Positions 1-6,876 of a stretch of 9,102 nt of DNA are shown one piece after another; positions within the stretch are counted from its first letter, which is position 1, and the number at the start of each line of letters is the position of its first letter. Location of the stretch: positions 1 to 9,102 of the forward strand of contig JAESSU010000242.1 in the NCBI GenBank assembly GCA_016763955.1, written 5' to 3'. A program made the position numbers and the translations under genes. Under the pieces are notes generated by a model. The model worked only from the letters and a program-made list of their open reading frames with translations, was not told the DNA's origin and searched no databases. The stretch is from Phycisphaeraceae bacterium (GTDB lineage Bacteria; Planctomycetota; Phycisphaerae; Phycisphaerales; Phycisphaeraceae).

Positions 1-666
1 AACAACGTCGAAACACTTGCGAACATCGCCCCGATCATTCGCAAAGGCGGTGAATGGTTTGCAAGCATCGGCACCGACAAATCCAAAGGCACCAAAGTCT
101 TTGCACTCGCTGGGAAAATCAACAACACCGGCCTAATCGAAGTCCCCATGGGACTCACACTCAGAGAAATCGTCTTCGACATCGGCGGCGGAATTCCTGA
201 TGGACAAGATTTTAAAGCCGTGCAAACCGGAGGCCCCTCAGGTGGCTGTCTCCCAGAAGAACATTTGGATATGGGGGTCGATTACGATTCACTAAAAACC
301 GCAGGTTCCATCATGGGATCAGGCGGGATGATCGTCATGGATCAGACCTCAAACATGGTCGATGTCGCACGGTTTTTCATGGAATTTTGCATGAGTGAAT
401 CTTGTGGCAAGTGTGTCCCCTGCCGTGTAGGAACTTACCAAATGCACGAATTGCTCGACCGAATCGCACAGAAAAAAGGCACCCTCGAAGACCTTGCCAA
501 ACTTGAAGAACTCTGTGAGGTCGTAGCGGACACGAGTCTTTGTGGACTAGGGCAGACAGCGCCTAATCCTGTACGCAGTACATTGCGATATTTCCGCAAT
601 GAATACCTAGAACTAATTGAGGGCAAACACCTGCCAATGGGTGCTGGCCAGGAGGTGACATCATGA
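1..666 (+). CDS. hoxF: HoxF, diaphorase large subunit of NAD-linked [NiFe] hydrogenase (3' part, 5' end outside window)
   Basis: The reading frame is open from base 1, so the gene starts upstream; 221 C-terminal residues are visible. HoxF is the NuoF-like subunit that carries FMN, the NAD(H) site and a [4Fe-4S] cluster, and it passes electrons between NAD(H) and HoxU in the cytoplasm. The visible part begins with NNVETLANI, typical of the NuoF/HoxF core. It contains [13 protein letters not shown] with Cys at visible residues 135, 138 and 141, and [13 protein letters not shown] with the fourth cluster Cys at 181. The FMN and NAD-binding glycine-rich loops lie before the window. The stop codon overlaps the hoxU start (ATGA), which indicates translational coupling. 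NuoF of complex I is the main alternative, but the hoxU-hoxY-hoxH neighbours settle it as HoxF. Confidence 0.93.
   Translation, partial: NNVETLANIAPIIRKGGEWFASIGTDKSKGTKVFALAGKINNTGLIEVPMGLTLREIVFDIGGGIPDGQDFKAVQTGGPSGGCLPEEHLDMGVDYDSLKTAGSIMGSGGMIVMDQTSNMVDVARFFMEFCMSESCGKCVPCRVGTYQMHELLDRIAQKKGTLEDLAKLEELCEVVADTSLCGLGQTAPNPVRSTLRYFRNEYLELIEGKHLPMGAGQEVTS
650..655 (+). promoter_or_regulatory. Shine-Dalgarno site of hoxU
   Basis: A full AGGAGG lies inside the 3' end of hoxF, 7 bases before the ATG at 663. It fixes the hoxU start and supports coupled translation across the ATGA overlap. Confidence 0.8.
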
Positions 667-1382
667 GTAAAACGACCCGCGTCGTCACACTGACGATCAA
701 CGACAAGGAGGTCTCCGCCCGCGAGGACGAATCGATCCTGACCGTTGCTCGTGAGCATGACATTGATATCCCGACACTGTGTTACCTTGAAGGCCTTTCG
801 GGGTGGGGCTCTTGCCGTCTGTGTCTCGTACAAGTGGAGGGGATTCCCAAACTTTTGCCTGCCTGCATGACGTACTGTGCTGAAGGCATGAAAGTCAAAA
901 CTGATACAGAAAAAATTCAAAATTACCGCAAGAATATTCTTGAGATGCTCTTCTCTGAACGCAATCATGTTTGTAGTGTTTGCGTGAGTAACGGTGAATG
1001 TGAATTACAATCACTAGCACAAAAGTGTGGCATGGATCATGTCTCTTTACCCTATCGATTTCCGTCTTACGATGTGGATTCGACCCATAATCTTTTCCGC
1101 AATGACCATAACCGCTGTGTCCTTTGCACACGCTGTATTCGGGTTTGTGATGAGATTGAAGGAGCCCATGTTTGGGACTTAGCGGGCCGGGGGATTGACA
1201 CTCTGGTGATCTCTGAACTTAATGAGCCTTGGGGTGATTCAGACACCTGCACGAACTGCGGCAAGTGTGTACAAGTTTGTCCCACTGGCGCTCTGGTTCA
1301 AAAAGGTACCGCAGTTGCCGAGATGCATAAAAATAGAACATTTCTGCCTTACCTCAATGCGATGAGAGGAAATAACGGATGA
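663..1382 (+). CDS. hoxU: HoxU, iron-sulfur diaphorase subunit of NAD-linked [NiFe] hydrogenase
   Basis: This 239-residue protein resembles the N-terminal part of NuoG and links HoxF to the hydrogenase module HoxYH through a chain of iron-sulfur clusters. The order of sites is a plant-type [2Fe-2S] domain with Cys40, 51, 54 and 68; a His-Cys3 [4Fe-4S] site with His102, Cys104, 107 and 113; and two ferredoxin-like CxxCxxCxxxC sites at Cys152/155/158/162 and Cys196/199/202/206. All ligands expected for the family are present and the length is the usual one for HoxU. The ATG overlaps the hoxF stop and has a perfect AGGAGG upstream. The gene ends by overlapping hoxY. The protein is soluble, with no signal peptide or membrane segment. 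Confidence 0.95.
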   Translation: MSKTTRVVTLTINDKEVSAREDESILTVAREHDIDIPTLCYLEGLSGWGSCRLCLVQVEGIPKLLPACMTYCAEGMKVKTDTEKIQNYRKNILEMLFSERNHVCSVCVSNGECELQSLAQKCGMDHVSLPYRFPSYDVDSTHNLFRNDHNRCVLCTRCIRVCDEIEGAHVWDLAGRGIDTLVISELNEPWGDSDTCTNCGKCVQVCPTGALVQKGTAVAEMHKNRTFLPYLNAMRGNNG

Positions 1383-1924
1383 GTGATACCATCACAAAAT
1401 TAAAAGTTGCAACAATCTGGGTCGATGGCTGCTCCGGTTGTCACATGTCGTTCTTGGATATGGATGAACGTATTCTTGAACTTGCCCCCCACATTGACAT
1501 GCTCTACAGCCCATTGGTGGACTCGAAAATAATCCCCGATGAACTGGACTTAGTGATCGTCGAAGGTGCAGTGAGCAATGACGATGACCTGCATCGGGTG
1601 CTAGCCTTGCGCAAGGCTGCTAAGTTTATGATCGCGTTAGGTGATTGTGCTGTAAGCGGAAATGTGCCCTCCATGCGTAACCCCATTGGCACACGACCTT
1701 GCTTTGATCGTGCCTACTTTGAAATGACAGACATCAATCCGCAAATACCCACAAAGCACGTACCTGCACTTTTGGAAAACGCCCTGCCGGTACATCAAGT
1801 AGTCAAAGTAGATCTGTTTGTTCAAGGCTGTCCGCCACCGGCAGACGCGATCTATTTTGTACTCACCGAGCTTATTGCCGGCCGTGTCCCAGACCCCGCA
1901 AAAGTCACACGATTTGGTGCTTAA
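1379..1924 (+). CDS. hoxY: HoxY, small subunit of NAD-linked [NiFe] hydrogenase
   Basis: This 181-residue protein is the short, group 3 type small subunit that holds one proximal [4Fe-4S] cluster between the NiFe site in HoxH and the clusters of HoxU. The four expected ligands are visible: Cys18 and Cys21 in WVDGCSGCHMSFLD, Cys90 in ALGDCAVSGN, and Cys151 in VQGCPPPADA. There is no twin-arginine signal and no C-terminal extension for medial and distal clusters, so the enzyme is cytoplasmic rather than an uptake hydrogenase. The start overlaps the hoxU stop by four bases, and a GAGAGGA Shine-Dalgarno lies 8 bases ahead. The stop is 27 bases before hoxH. Confidence 0.95.
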   Translation: MSDTITKLKVATIWVDGCSGCHMSFLDMDERILELAPHIDMLYSPLVDSKIIPDELDLVIVEGAVSNDDDLHRVLALRKAAKFMIALGDCAVSGNVPSMRNPIGTRPCFDRAYFEMTDINPQIPTKHVPALLENALPVHQVVKVDLFVQGCPPPADAIYFVLTELIAGRVPDPAKVTRFGA

Positions 1925-1940
1925 ACGCCTGTCGTAAATT

Positions 1941-1945
1941 GGAGA
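1941..1945 (+). promoter_or_regulatory. Shine-Dalgarno site that fixes the GTG start of hoxH
   Basis: GGAGA lies in the short hoxY-hoxH gap, 6 bases before the GTG at 1952. It supports the non-ATG start, and the protein then begins [18 protein letters not shown] as HoxH proteins do. Confidence 0.7.
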
Positions 1946-1951
1946 TATCCC

Positions 1952-3382
1952 GTGCCTAGAACCATAGAAATTGATCCCGTCACACGCATTGAAGGCCATG
2001 CCCGCATCACCATTAAACTTGATGACCAAGGCATTGTCGAAGATGCGTTATTTCACGTTACCCAATTCCGCGGATTTGAAAAATTCTGCGAAGGTAGACC
2101 TTTCCCAGAAATGCCCTCACTCACAGCACGCACTTGTGGCATCTGTCCAGTGAGTCATCTCATGGCATCAAGTAAAGCCTGCGACAACATCATGGCAGTA
2201 CAAATCCCGCCGGTTGCAGCCAAACTCCGACGCATCATGAACTACGCGCAAATCACGCAGTCTCACGCACTGAGTTTTTTCCATCTCTCTAGCCCGGACA
2301 TGCTCCTAGGTTGGGATGCTGATCCTGCTAAACGTAATATCTTTGGTGTCATCGTGGAATTCCCAGACCTAGCTCGCATGGGGATTCGCCTAAGACAAAT
2401 CGGTCAGAGTATTATTGCCCTACTTGGCAACAAGCGTGTTCACCCAGCATGGATGGTCCCCGGCGGAGTCAACGCGCCAATGACGGCAAAAAAACGCGAT
2501 ACCATTCTCCCCATGGCTGAAGAAGGTTTAGAGATAGCCTTAAAAACCTATCAATGGTACAAAACACAACTTGGAAATTTCACTGAAGAAGCAGAACACT
2601 TTGCAAACTTCCCGTCACTATTTATGGGCATGGTGGATGAGGATGGCAACCTTGAACACTACGATGGCACCCTCCGAGTTGTTGACCACACCGGCAAAAT
2701 AATGCACGACAAGGTTCCCACAGATAACTATCAAGACATCATCGGCGAAGCAGTCGAAGACTTTACCTACATGAAGTTCCCGTACTACAAACCCTGGGGC
2801 TATCCCAATGGAATGTATCGCGTCGGACCGCTAGCGAGATTAAATATCTGCAACAAATGCGGTACGCCACAGGCAGATATCGCTTTGGCAGAATTCCGTG
2901 CTCTGCAAAAAGACGGTGGCCCTGTCCTCTCAAGTTTCCATTTCCACTACGCGAGGCTCATTGAGATCATCTTTGCTATGGAGAAAACTCTCGTACTATT
3001 ACGAAATGACGACATCCTCTCCACCAACGTTCGGGCAAGGGCACGAGGCAATAGCAGCAGAGGCATTGGCATCGCAGAAGCTCCGCGAGGCACGTTGATC
3101 CATGACTATCATGTTGATGAACATTGCCAAATGACCAAAGCCAATCTCATCATTGCAACCGGTCATAATAACTTGGCGATGAACGCGGGTGTTAAGCAAG
3201 TTGCTCAACACTGGATCAGTGGCAACAAACTCGAAGAGCATATGCTCAATCGTGTCGAAGCAGTCATCCGTTGCTATGACCCTTGCCTAAGTTGCGCGAC
3301 CCATGCCTTAGGAAAAATGCCTCTACATATTCAGCTCACCGATGCCAGGGGCAATGTCGTCGACGAACTCACACGAGGATAA
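1952..3382 (+). CDS. hoxH: HoxH, catalytic large subunit of NAD-linked [NiFe] hydrogenase
   Basis: This 476-residue protein carries the NiFe(CN)2CO centre that splits or makes H2. The N-terminal [12 protein letters not shown] motif is typical of large subunits. The L1 motif [11 protein letters not shown] gives Cys62 and Cys65, and the L2 motif DPCLSCATH gives Cys445 and Cys448, so all four metal-binding cysteines are present. After His451 a 25-residue tail remains ([10 protein letters not shown] to the C-terminus). Such tails are removed by a dedicated endopeptidase once nickel is inserted, which fits the protease gene encoded next. The start is GTG with a GGAGA site. A HoxH identity, rather than an F420- or NADP-reducing relative, rests on the hoxF-hoxU-hoxY order upstream. 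Confidence 0.96.
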   Translation: MPRTIEIDPVTRIEGHARITIKLDDQGIVEDALFHVTQFRGFEKFCEGRPFPEMPSLTARTCGICPVSHLMASSKACDNIMAVQIPPVAAKLRRIMNYAQITQSHALSFFHLSSPDMLLGWDADPAKRNIFGVIVEFPDLARMGIRLRQIGQSIIALLGNKRVHPAWMVPGGVNAPMTAKKRDTILPMAEEGLEIALKTYQWYKTQLGNFTEEAEHFANFPSLFMGMVDEDGNLEHYDGTLRVVDHTGKIMHDKVPTDNYQDIIGEAVEDFTYMKFPYYKPWGYPNGMYRVGPLARLNICNKCGTPQADIALAEFRALQKDGGPVLSSFHFHYARLIEIIFAMEKTLVLLRNDDILSTNVRARARGNSSRGIGIAEAPRGTLIHDYHVDEHCQMTKANLIIATGHNNLAMNAGVKQVAQHWISGNKLEEHMLNRVEAVIRCYDPCLSCATHALGKMPLHIQLTDARGNVVDELTRG

Positions 3383-3427
3383 GACAACGAATTTTAACCA
3401 CTACGTGCCTTTGAAAGAAGGACTCAA

Positions 3428-3904
3428 ATGAAACGTGCCTTAATTATCGGCTTTGGTTCTGAGATTCGCGGGGACGATGCGTTTGGCCCTCAAATCGCTT
3501 GCCTATTAGAGGACATCGTCCATCCAGCCGTCATGGTGGATATTTGTCAGGGACTCACCCCTGACATTGCTTTAACGATTTCAGAAGTAGACCTTGTGAT
3601 TTTTATCGACTGTGCAGTGGGTAACGAGCCAGGTAGAATCAAACATCAATGCATCACACCCAGTGATGACAAAAGTCTATCAATGGTGCATTTTTTAAGC
3701 CCCGAATCACTACTCACATGGTGCGGATCATTGTATGGCAAACTCCCCCAAGCCCATGTCTTTACAGTCACCGGCCAATGTTATGAAATTAGTGACAACC
3801 TAACCGAGCTTGTCCAGCAAGCCATGCCCAAGGTCATTGATCAGGTTTTAGAACTACTTAACCAACACGACCTCCCTAGCCCAAAGGTGACAAGTCATGC
3901 ATGA
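3428..3904 (+). CDS. hoxW: Hydrogenase maturation endopeptidase, HoxW/HyaD (M52) family
   Basis: This 158-residue protein is a nickel-dependent maturation protease expected to clip the C-terminal tail of HoxH after nickel is inserted by HypA/HypB. It begins with the family start, IIGFGSEIRGDDAFGP, in which Asp16/Asp17 supply the first acidic metal ligand. The second acidic residue is Asp61 in VIFIDCAVG. The histidine ligand is probably His88 in MVHFLSPESLL. The length is normal for the family. The ATG has an AGAAGGA Shine-Dalgarno (3416-3422). The gene follows hoxH after 45 bases and overlaps hypA by 8 bases, so it belongs to the operon. The symbol hoxW rests on position next to hoxH; from sequence alone any M52 hydrogenase protease would fit. 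Confidence 0.88.
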   Translation: MKRALIIGFGSEIRGDDAFGPQIACLLEDIVHPAVMVDICQGLTPDIALTISEVDLVIFIDCAVGNEPGRIKHQCITPSDDKSLSMVHFLSPESLLTWCGSLYGKLPQAHVFTVTGQCYEISDNLTELVQQAMPKVIDQVLELLNQHDLPSPKVTSHA

Positions 3905-4250
3905 ATTTTCACTGGCAACCTCATTGGTCGATTTAGTCCTCAAACACTGTCCACAAGACGAAGAGCTTGAAAGTATCACCGTCGAAGCGGGCCCCATGCG
4001 AGGCATTGATCCACAAGCGATGCAATGGGCATGGCAAGCGGCAACAGACAACACTGCCATTACAGGCAGCAAGGTCGAATTAATTCAGCAGCCTTGGAAA
4101 TTACATTGTCCAGACTGTCATACAGATTTTGTCGCTAATGACATGTTCACCAATTGTAGTTGCGGCTGTCAAAAAACAAACCCCATCGACAGTGATACAC
4201 TTAGACTCGTTCGGCTAACACTCAAAGAACCCGCAACCCTATGCACGTAA
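3897..4250 (+). CDS. hypA: HypA, nickel metallochaperone for hydrogenase maturation
   Basis: This 117-residue protein begins MHEFSLATSLVDLV. In HypA the N-terminal Met-His-Glu binds nickel through His2, and the protein acts with HypB to load nickel into the hydrogenase large subunit, here HoxH. The zinc-binding part has CPDC (Cys71, Cys74) and then NCSCGC (Cys87, Cys89, Cys91). The usual second pair is CxxC, so this CxCxC arrangement is unusual. The C-terminal strand, DTLRLVRLTL, matches the family. The start lies inside the end of the protease gene, with an AAAGGTGA-like Shine-Dalgarno upstream. The end overlaps or nearly touches hypB, depending on the hypB start. Confidence 0.9.
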   Translation: MHEFSLATSLVDLVLKHCPQDEELESITVEAGPMRGIDPQAMQWAWQAATDNTAITGSKVELIQQPWKLHCPDCHTDFVANDMFTNCSCGCQKTNPIDSDTLRLVRLTLKEPATLCT

Positions 4251-4267
4251 CGCAGGATATTAATACA

Positions 4268-4273
4268 GAAAGG
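4268..4273 (+). promoter_or_regulatory. Shine-Dalgarno site favouring the downstream hypB start
   Basis: GAAAGG lies 9 bases before the ATG at 4283. The earlier in-frame ATG at 4241, inside the end of hypA, has only a weak purine run ahead of it. The site therefore favours 4283 as the hypB start. Confidence 0.5.
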
Positions 4274-4282
4274 CTCCCCGCC

Positions 4283-4939
4283 ATGGATATTCCTATTATT
4301 GAAAATGTACTGAAGCTCAACGATGAAGTTGCCAGCATCAATCGTAAGACACTCAAAGATGCTGGTGTCTACACCGTGGACCTGATCGGCTCCCCGGGTA
4401 GTGGCAAGACCTCACTGCTAGAAGCAACCTTTAAAGCCATCGGAGATAAGGTCCGCATTGGCGTACTTGTCGGTGATCTAACAACTGCCAGAGATGCCAC
4501 ACGCATCGCAAAATGGTGTCCTGATGTCGTACAAATCAACACAGGCAAAGGCTGTCACCTTGATGCGAATCAAGTCCGTCAAGGCCTAGATCGACTCAAA
4601 CTCGATGAACTAGATATCCTGATCATCGAAAACGTGGGTAACCTCATCTGCCCCGTCGGTTTTGATTTGGGACAGGACGCAAAAGTCGGCCTGTTTAGTA
4701 TTGCTGAAGGTGATGACAAAGCTGCCAAACATCCTTACATTGTGCAAGAAGCTCAAATTTTGCTTCTTAACAAGATGGATTTACTGCCCCACGTCACATT
4801 TGATCTTGAGTTATTCAAAGAAGATGTCGCACGCATCAATCCGAAAGTATCACTACAACAAGTCAGTGCAACCCAGGGCTTAATTGCCCCGTGGTGTGAC
4901 TGGCTTTTGAGTCATATAGCCCAAGATTGCACCGTTTAA
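4283..4939 (+). CDS. hypB: HypB, GTPase for nickel insertion into hydrogenase
   Basis: This protein is a SIMIBI-class GTPase that works with HypA to insert nickel into HoxH. From the preferred ATG it has 218 residues and begins MDIPIIENVLKLNDEVA, which is how short HypB proteins start. An in-frame ATG at 4241 would add 14 residues. Motifs, numbered from 4283, are the Walker A loop GSPGSGKTS at 36-44, VGDLTTARDA, GKGCHLDA with metal-site Cys91 and His92, IENVGNLICPVGFD with Cys123, and the guanine-specifying NKMD at 163-166. It lacks the N-terminal CxxCGC nickel site of the E. coli protein and the His-rich stretch of storage-type HypB. It is the last gene of the close-packed hydrogenase cluster; the next gene follows after 146 bases. 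Confidence 0.92.
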   Translation: MDIPIIENVLKLNDEVASINRKTLKDAGVYTVDLIGSPGSGKTSLLEATFKAIGDKVRIGVLVGDLTTARDATRIAKWCPDVVQINTGKGCHLDANQVRQGLDRLKLDELDILIIENVGNLICPVGFDLGQDAKVGLFSIAEGDDKAAKHPYIVQEAQILLLNKMDLLPHVTFDLELFKEDVARINPKVSLQQVSATQGLIAPWCDWLLSHIAQDCTV

Positions 4940-4952
4940 AAGGAACGTAAAA

Positions 4953-4971
4953 CATTAAAACTTTGTTAATG
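4953..4971. repeat. Perfect 6-bp inverted repeat CATTAA-N7-TTAATG
   Basis: CATTAA (4953-4958) and TTAATG (4966-4971) are exact reverse complements around a 7-base spacer, 13 bases after the hypB stop. The stem is AT-rich and no T-run follows, so a regulator-binding dyad is as likely as a weak hairpin. Chance is also possible for so short a repeat. Confidence 0.3.
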
Positions 4972-5044
4972 GTGTCTGATTGTAATCTGCTTTTGAGACA
5001 CACGATCATTTCCGATTCTTAACTCAAATCGTCTCCCAAGACAC
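4972..5044. repeat. Cluster of GTGTCT/AGACAC motifs in both orientations
   Basis: GTGTCT (4972-4977) is the exact reverse complement of AGACAC, which occurs at 4996-5001 and again at 5039-5044. GTCTC (5031-5035) is the reverse complement of GAGAC (4995-4999). The copies allow alternative pairings in RNA or could form a spaced operator upstream of the metal transporter. The match is by eye, and the units are short. Confidence 0.3.
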
Positions 5045-5058
5045 GAATCTATAGGTAT

Positions 5059-5082
5059 CATGTCAACACAACGAATTATTTA
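5059..5082 (+). other. Possible seven-codon leader ORF before the ZIP gene
   Basis: An ATG at 5059 preceded by ATAGGTATC opens the peptide MSTQRII and ends at TAA 5080-5082. It is in the same frame as the transporter, whose first usable start after it is TTG at 5086, four bases after the stop codon. It could be a leader peptide that feeds reinitiation at the TTG, or the original start now cut off by a nonsense codon. No family supports the peptide itself. Confidence 0.25.
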
Positions 5083-5085
5083 AAT

Positions 5086-5910
5086 TTGATTACAACGTTA
5101 GCTAACACAGATGTACTGACACCCACGCAAGATGACATGCTCTTAAATGTCATCATCGCAGGTGTCGCAAGCGCACTGGCCACCGGCCTTGGCGCGCTGC
5201 CATTTGTTTTCATCAAGGGAAATAATTCCCAAAAGTGGCATGGCTACTGTTCCGGCGCAGCAGGCGGGATGATGATCGGTGCCTCCGTCTTTAGCCTGAT
5301 CCATGAAGGTCAAAAAATCAACTCGCTAACCACCGTCGTCGGACTCCTTGGCGGGATGGTCTTCCTATGGATCGCCGCAAAATTTCGGCATGGGCATCAT
5401 AATCACGACCACGATCACGATGGTGAGCACAATCAGACCCCCGCCCCACAGCCCCAATCCAACAAACTTTCACCGCAGAGTTTATTAGTCCTGCTAACGA
5501 TGTTTGTTCACAGCGGAGCGGAAGGCATTGCCATCGGTGTTGGGTTTGCCACAGGTCAAATTGAGCTAGGGATTCTCGTTGCATTGGTCATCAGTGTGCA
5601 TAATATTCCTGAGGGGATCGCCATCACCTTGCCTATGCACTCACAGGGGATTAGCCTTTGGCGGTGTGCTTGGTGGAGTGTGTTTTCGAGTTTACCCCAA
5701 CCGATCGTAGCAATCCCAGCTTTTTTGTTGGTGCAGCATTTTCAGGGACTCGTTGCCCCGAGTATGGGGTTTGCAGCGGGTGCGATGCTTTATCTGGTGA
5801 TCGCTGAGCTGCTGCCTGAAAGCTATGAACGATGCACAAAGCACCAAACCGCTTGGTCGGTGATGACGGGTTTACTAGCCATGTTAGTATTCGTCATGCT
5901 CGTGGGTTAA
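5086..5910 (+). CDS. ZIP-family metal transporter (GufA/ZupT-like) with His-rich loop
   Basis: This 274-residue integral membrane protein should import divalent metal ions. Hydrophobic segments lie near residues 20-42, 55-73, 83-99, 132-155, 160-184, 197-216, 225-243 and 255-273, close to the usual eight helices of the family. A cytoplasmic-type loop at about 101-116 is rich in His and Asp (HGHHNHDHDHDGEHN). The metal-site signatures of helices 4 and 5 are present as HSGAEG (His142) and HNIPEG (His172). The TTG start at 5086 has no good Shine-Dalgarno. ATG at 5137 (residue 18) would give a protein starting directly in the first helix and may be the real start. ZIP proteins usually carry zinc, iron or manganese; the position after hypA-hypB suggests nickel, which is inference. 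Confidence 0.85.
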   Translation: MITTLANTDVLTPTQDDMLLNVIIAGVASALATGLGALPFVFIKGNNSQKWHGYCSGAAGGMMIGASVFSLIHEGQKINSLTTVVGLLGGMVFLWIAAKFRHGHHNHDHDHDGEHNQTPAPQPQSNKLSPQSLLVLLTMFVHSGAEGIAIGVGFATGQIELGILVALVISVHNIPEGIAITLPMHSQGISLWRCAWWSVFSSLPQPIVAIPAFLLVQHFQGLVAPSMGFAAGAMLYLVIAELLPESYERCTKHQTAWSVMTGLLAMLVFVMLVG

Positions 5911-5946
5911 TCAGATACAAACCTGCCAAGTCGGTATCATTCTGTG

Positions 5947-6861
5947 ATGGACCAAAGAATCAAAGAGATACAAAATTTGAAATTTTTACTTGTGGCTTGC
6001 CTACTACTTTGTCAGTTTAGCTGTCAGGCAAAAATGCCGGTGTATCAAGCACAGCGAGAACTCAAAAACCTAGTGGATACCACAGCTCCAATTTTTGAAC
6101 ATAATCATATTGCCTTGCTCTACTGTTCCAACGGTGCAGACTTCAACAAAATCAAACAAGCCATCACCCAAACTCAGCGTGCAGTAGACATGTGGTTTAC
6201 GAACGCCCGCCGGAACCCCCGTCTCCGGAGTCCTCATTTCTCCCCAAACGGCATCAGTCGTTTATTAATCTTCACGCCCGACGAACCCTTGGGCAAACAA
6301 CTCATTAAAGAGATGCGTTCAACCAACGCAGTTGCAGGCAGTACCGAAGCAAAAACGCGCACCATTATCATTGCAGGTTATCCATCACAGGACGATTTTT
6401 GGACAACGTTACGCCATGAGCTAACCCATGATGCAATGCTTGGGCATTATGGCACAGCAGAGTCCTTGCCCCCGTTTTGGATCACCGAAGGATTAGCGAC
6501 TGCATTTGAGGTTCCTGCCTATGCAGATGGTAAACCCACGATCAATTCTGACCGGTTAAATCGCCTTAAATCTATCTGCCAACAAGGGAAGCTAGACCTC
6601 TTACCCTTAATCACACAGATCGCTCATCAACGCGCAACCAGCGCGCAATATGCACAAGCATGGGGGCTAACTTTCTATCTGCTGTGTCAAGATTCCACCG
6701 CGATGCGCCGATACCTTGCAGACTATCAACAGCAAATCCAGCAGACACCCACAAGCCATCAATCCGTCTTTGAGAAACATTTTTTAAACAATGAATCACT
6801 AAGCGACTTAACCGACAAGCTCCAACGCTGGGTCACATTACAAACTTCAACTTCGCAGTGA
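5947..6861 (+). CDS. Putative exported HExxH metalloprotease (gluzincin/DUF1570-like), function unknown
   Basis: This is a protein of 304 residues from ATG 5947; GTG at 5944 directly before it, and TTG at 5977, are other possible starts. The N-terminus has a basic stretch, then a hydrophobic run (LKFLLVACLLLCQFSC), so export is likely. The cysteine environment (QFSC) is not a standard lipobox, so lipidation is uncertain. Starting at 5977 would give a compact signal peptide beginning KFLLVACLLL. The catalytic signature is HELTH at about 157-161, followed some 20 residues later by WITEGLATAFE, whose Glu (about 181) would be the third zinc ligand. This pattern is shared by peptidase-MA-like proteins including DUF1570. 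No substrate can be named. It follows the transporter after 33 bases without a visible terminator, and converges on the minus-strand radical SAM gene 15 bases later. Confidence 0.65.
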   Translation: MDQRIKEIQNLKFLLVACLLLCQFSCQAKMPVYQAQRELKNLVDTTAPIFEHNHIALLYCSNGADFNKIKQAITQTQRAVDMWFTNARRNPRLRSPHFSPNGISRLLIFTPDEPLGKQLIKEMRSTNAVAGSTEAKTRTIIIAGYPSQDDFWTTLRHELTHDAMLGHYGTAESLPPFWITEGLATAFEVPAYADGKPTINSDRLNRLKSICQQGKLDLLPLITQIAHQRATSAQYAQAWGLTFYLLCQDSTAMRRYLADYQQQIQQTPTSHQSVFEKHFLNNESLSDLTDKLQRWVTLQTSTSQ

Positions 6862-6876
6862 ATGACAAATGTTTTA

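Larger units (their letters stand above)
4940..5085 (+). other. Intergenic region between hypB and the ZIP transporter gene
   Basis: No protein of useful length and no RNA gene is seen. The region is AT-rich and carries several short inverted repeats, listed separately. There is no GC-rich hairpin followed by a T-run, so a clear terminator for the hydrogenase operon is not evident. A seven-codon reading frame at 5059-5082 sits just before the proposed TTG start of the transporter. I could not pick a convincing -35/-10 pair. Confidence 0.5.

Noticed and set aside
1..666. Complex I NuoF instead of HoxF
   Set aside because: The conserved motifs fit both, but the downstream hoxU, hoxY and hoxH genes in one operon identify it as the hydrogenase subunit.
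435..968. 177-residue minus-strand frame across the hoxF-hoxU junction
   Set aside because: It lies opposite two well-supported genes, has no recognisable motif and reads as a shadow of their codon pattern.
1637..2029. 130-residue minus-strand frame across hoxY and the start of hoxH
   Set aside because: Opposite-strand shadow; it would span the hoxY-hoxH junction, and its sequence shows no family features.
5052..5952. Shared GGTATCAT before the ZIP gene and before the HExxH gene
   Set aside because: An eight-base match at two sites is easily chance and the surrounding bases do not match.
6862..6876. Bidirectional terminator between the converging genes
   Set aside because: Only 15 bases separate the stops and no hairpin with a T-run is seen there or just beside it.
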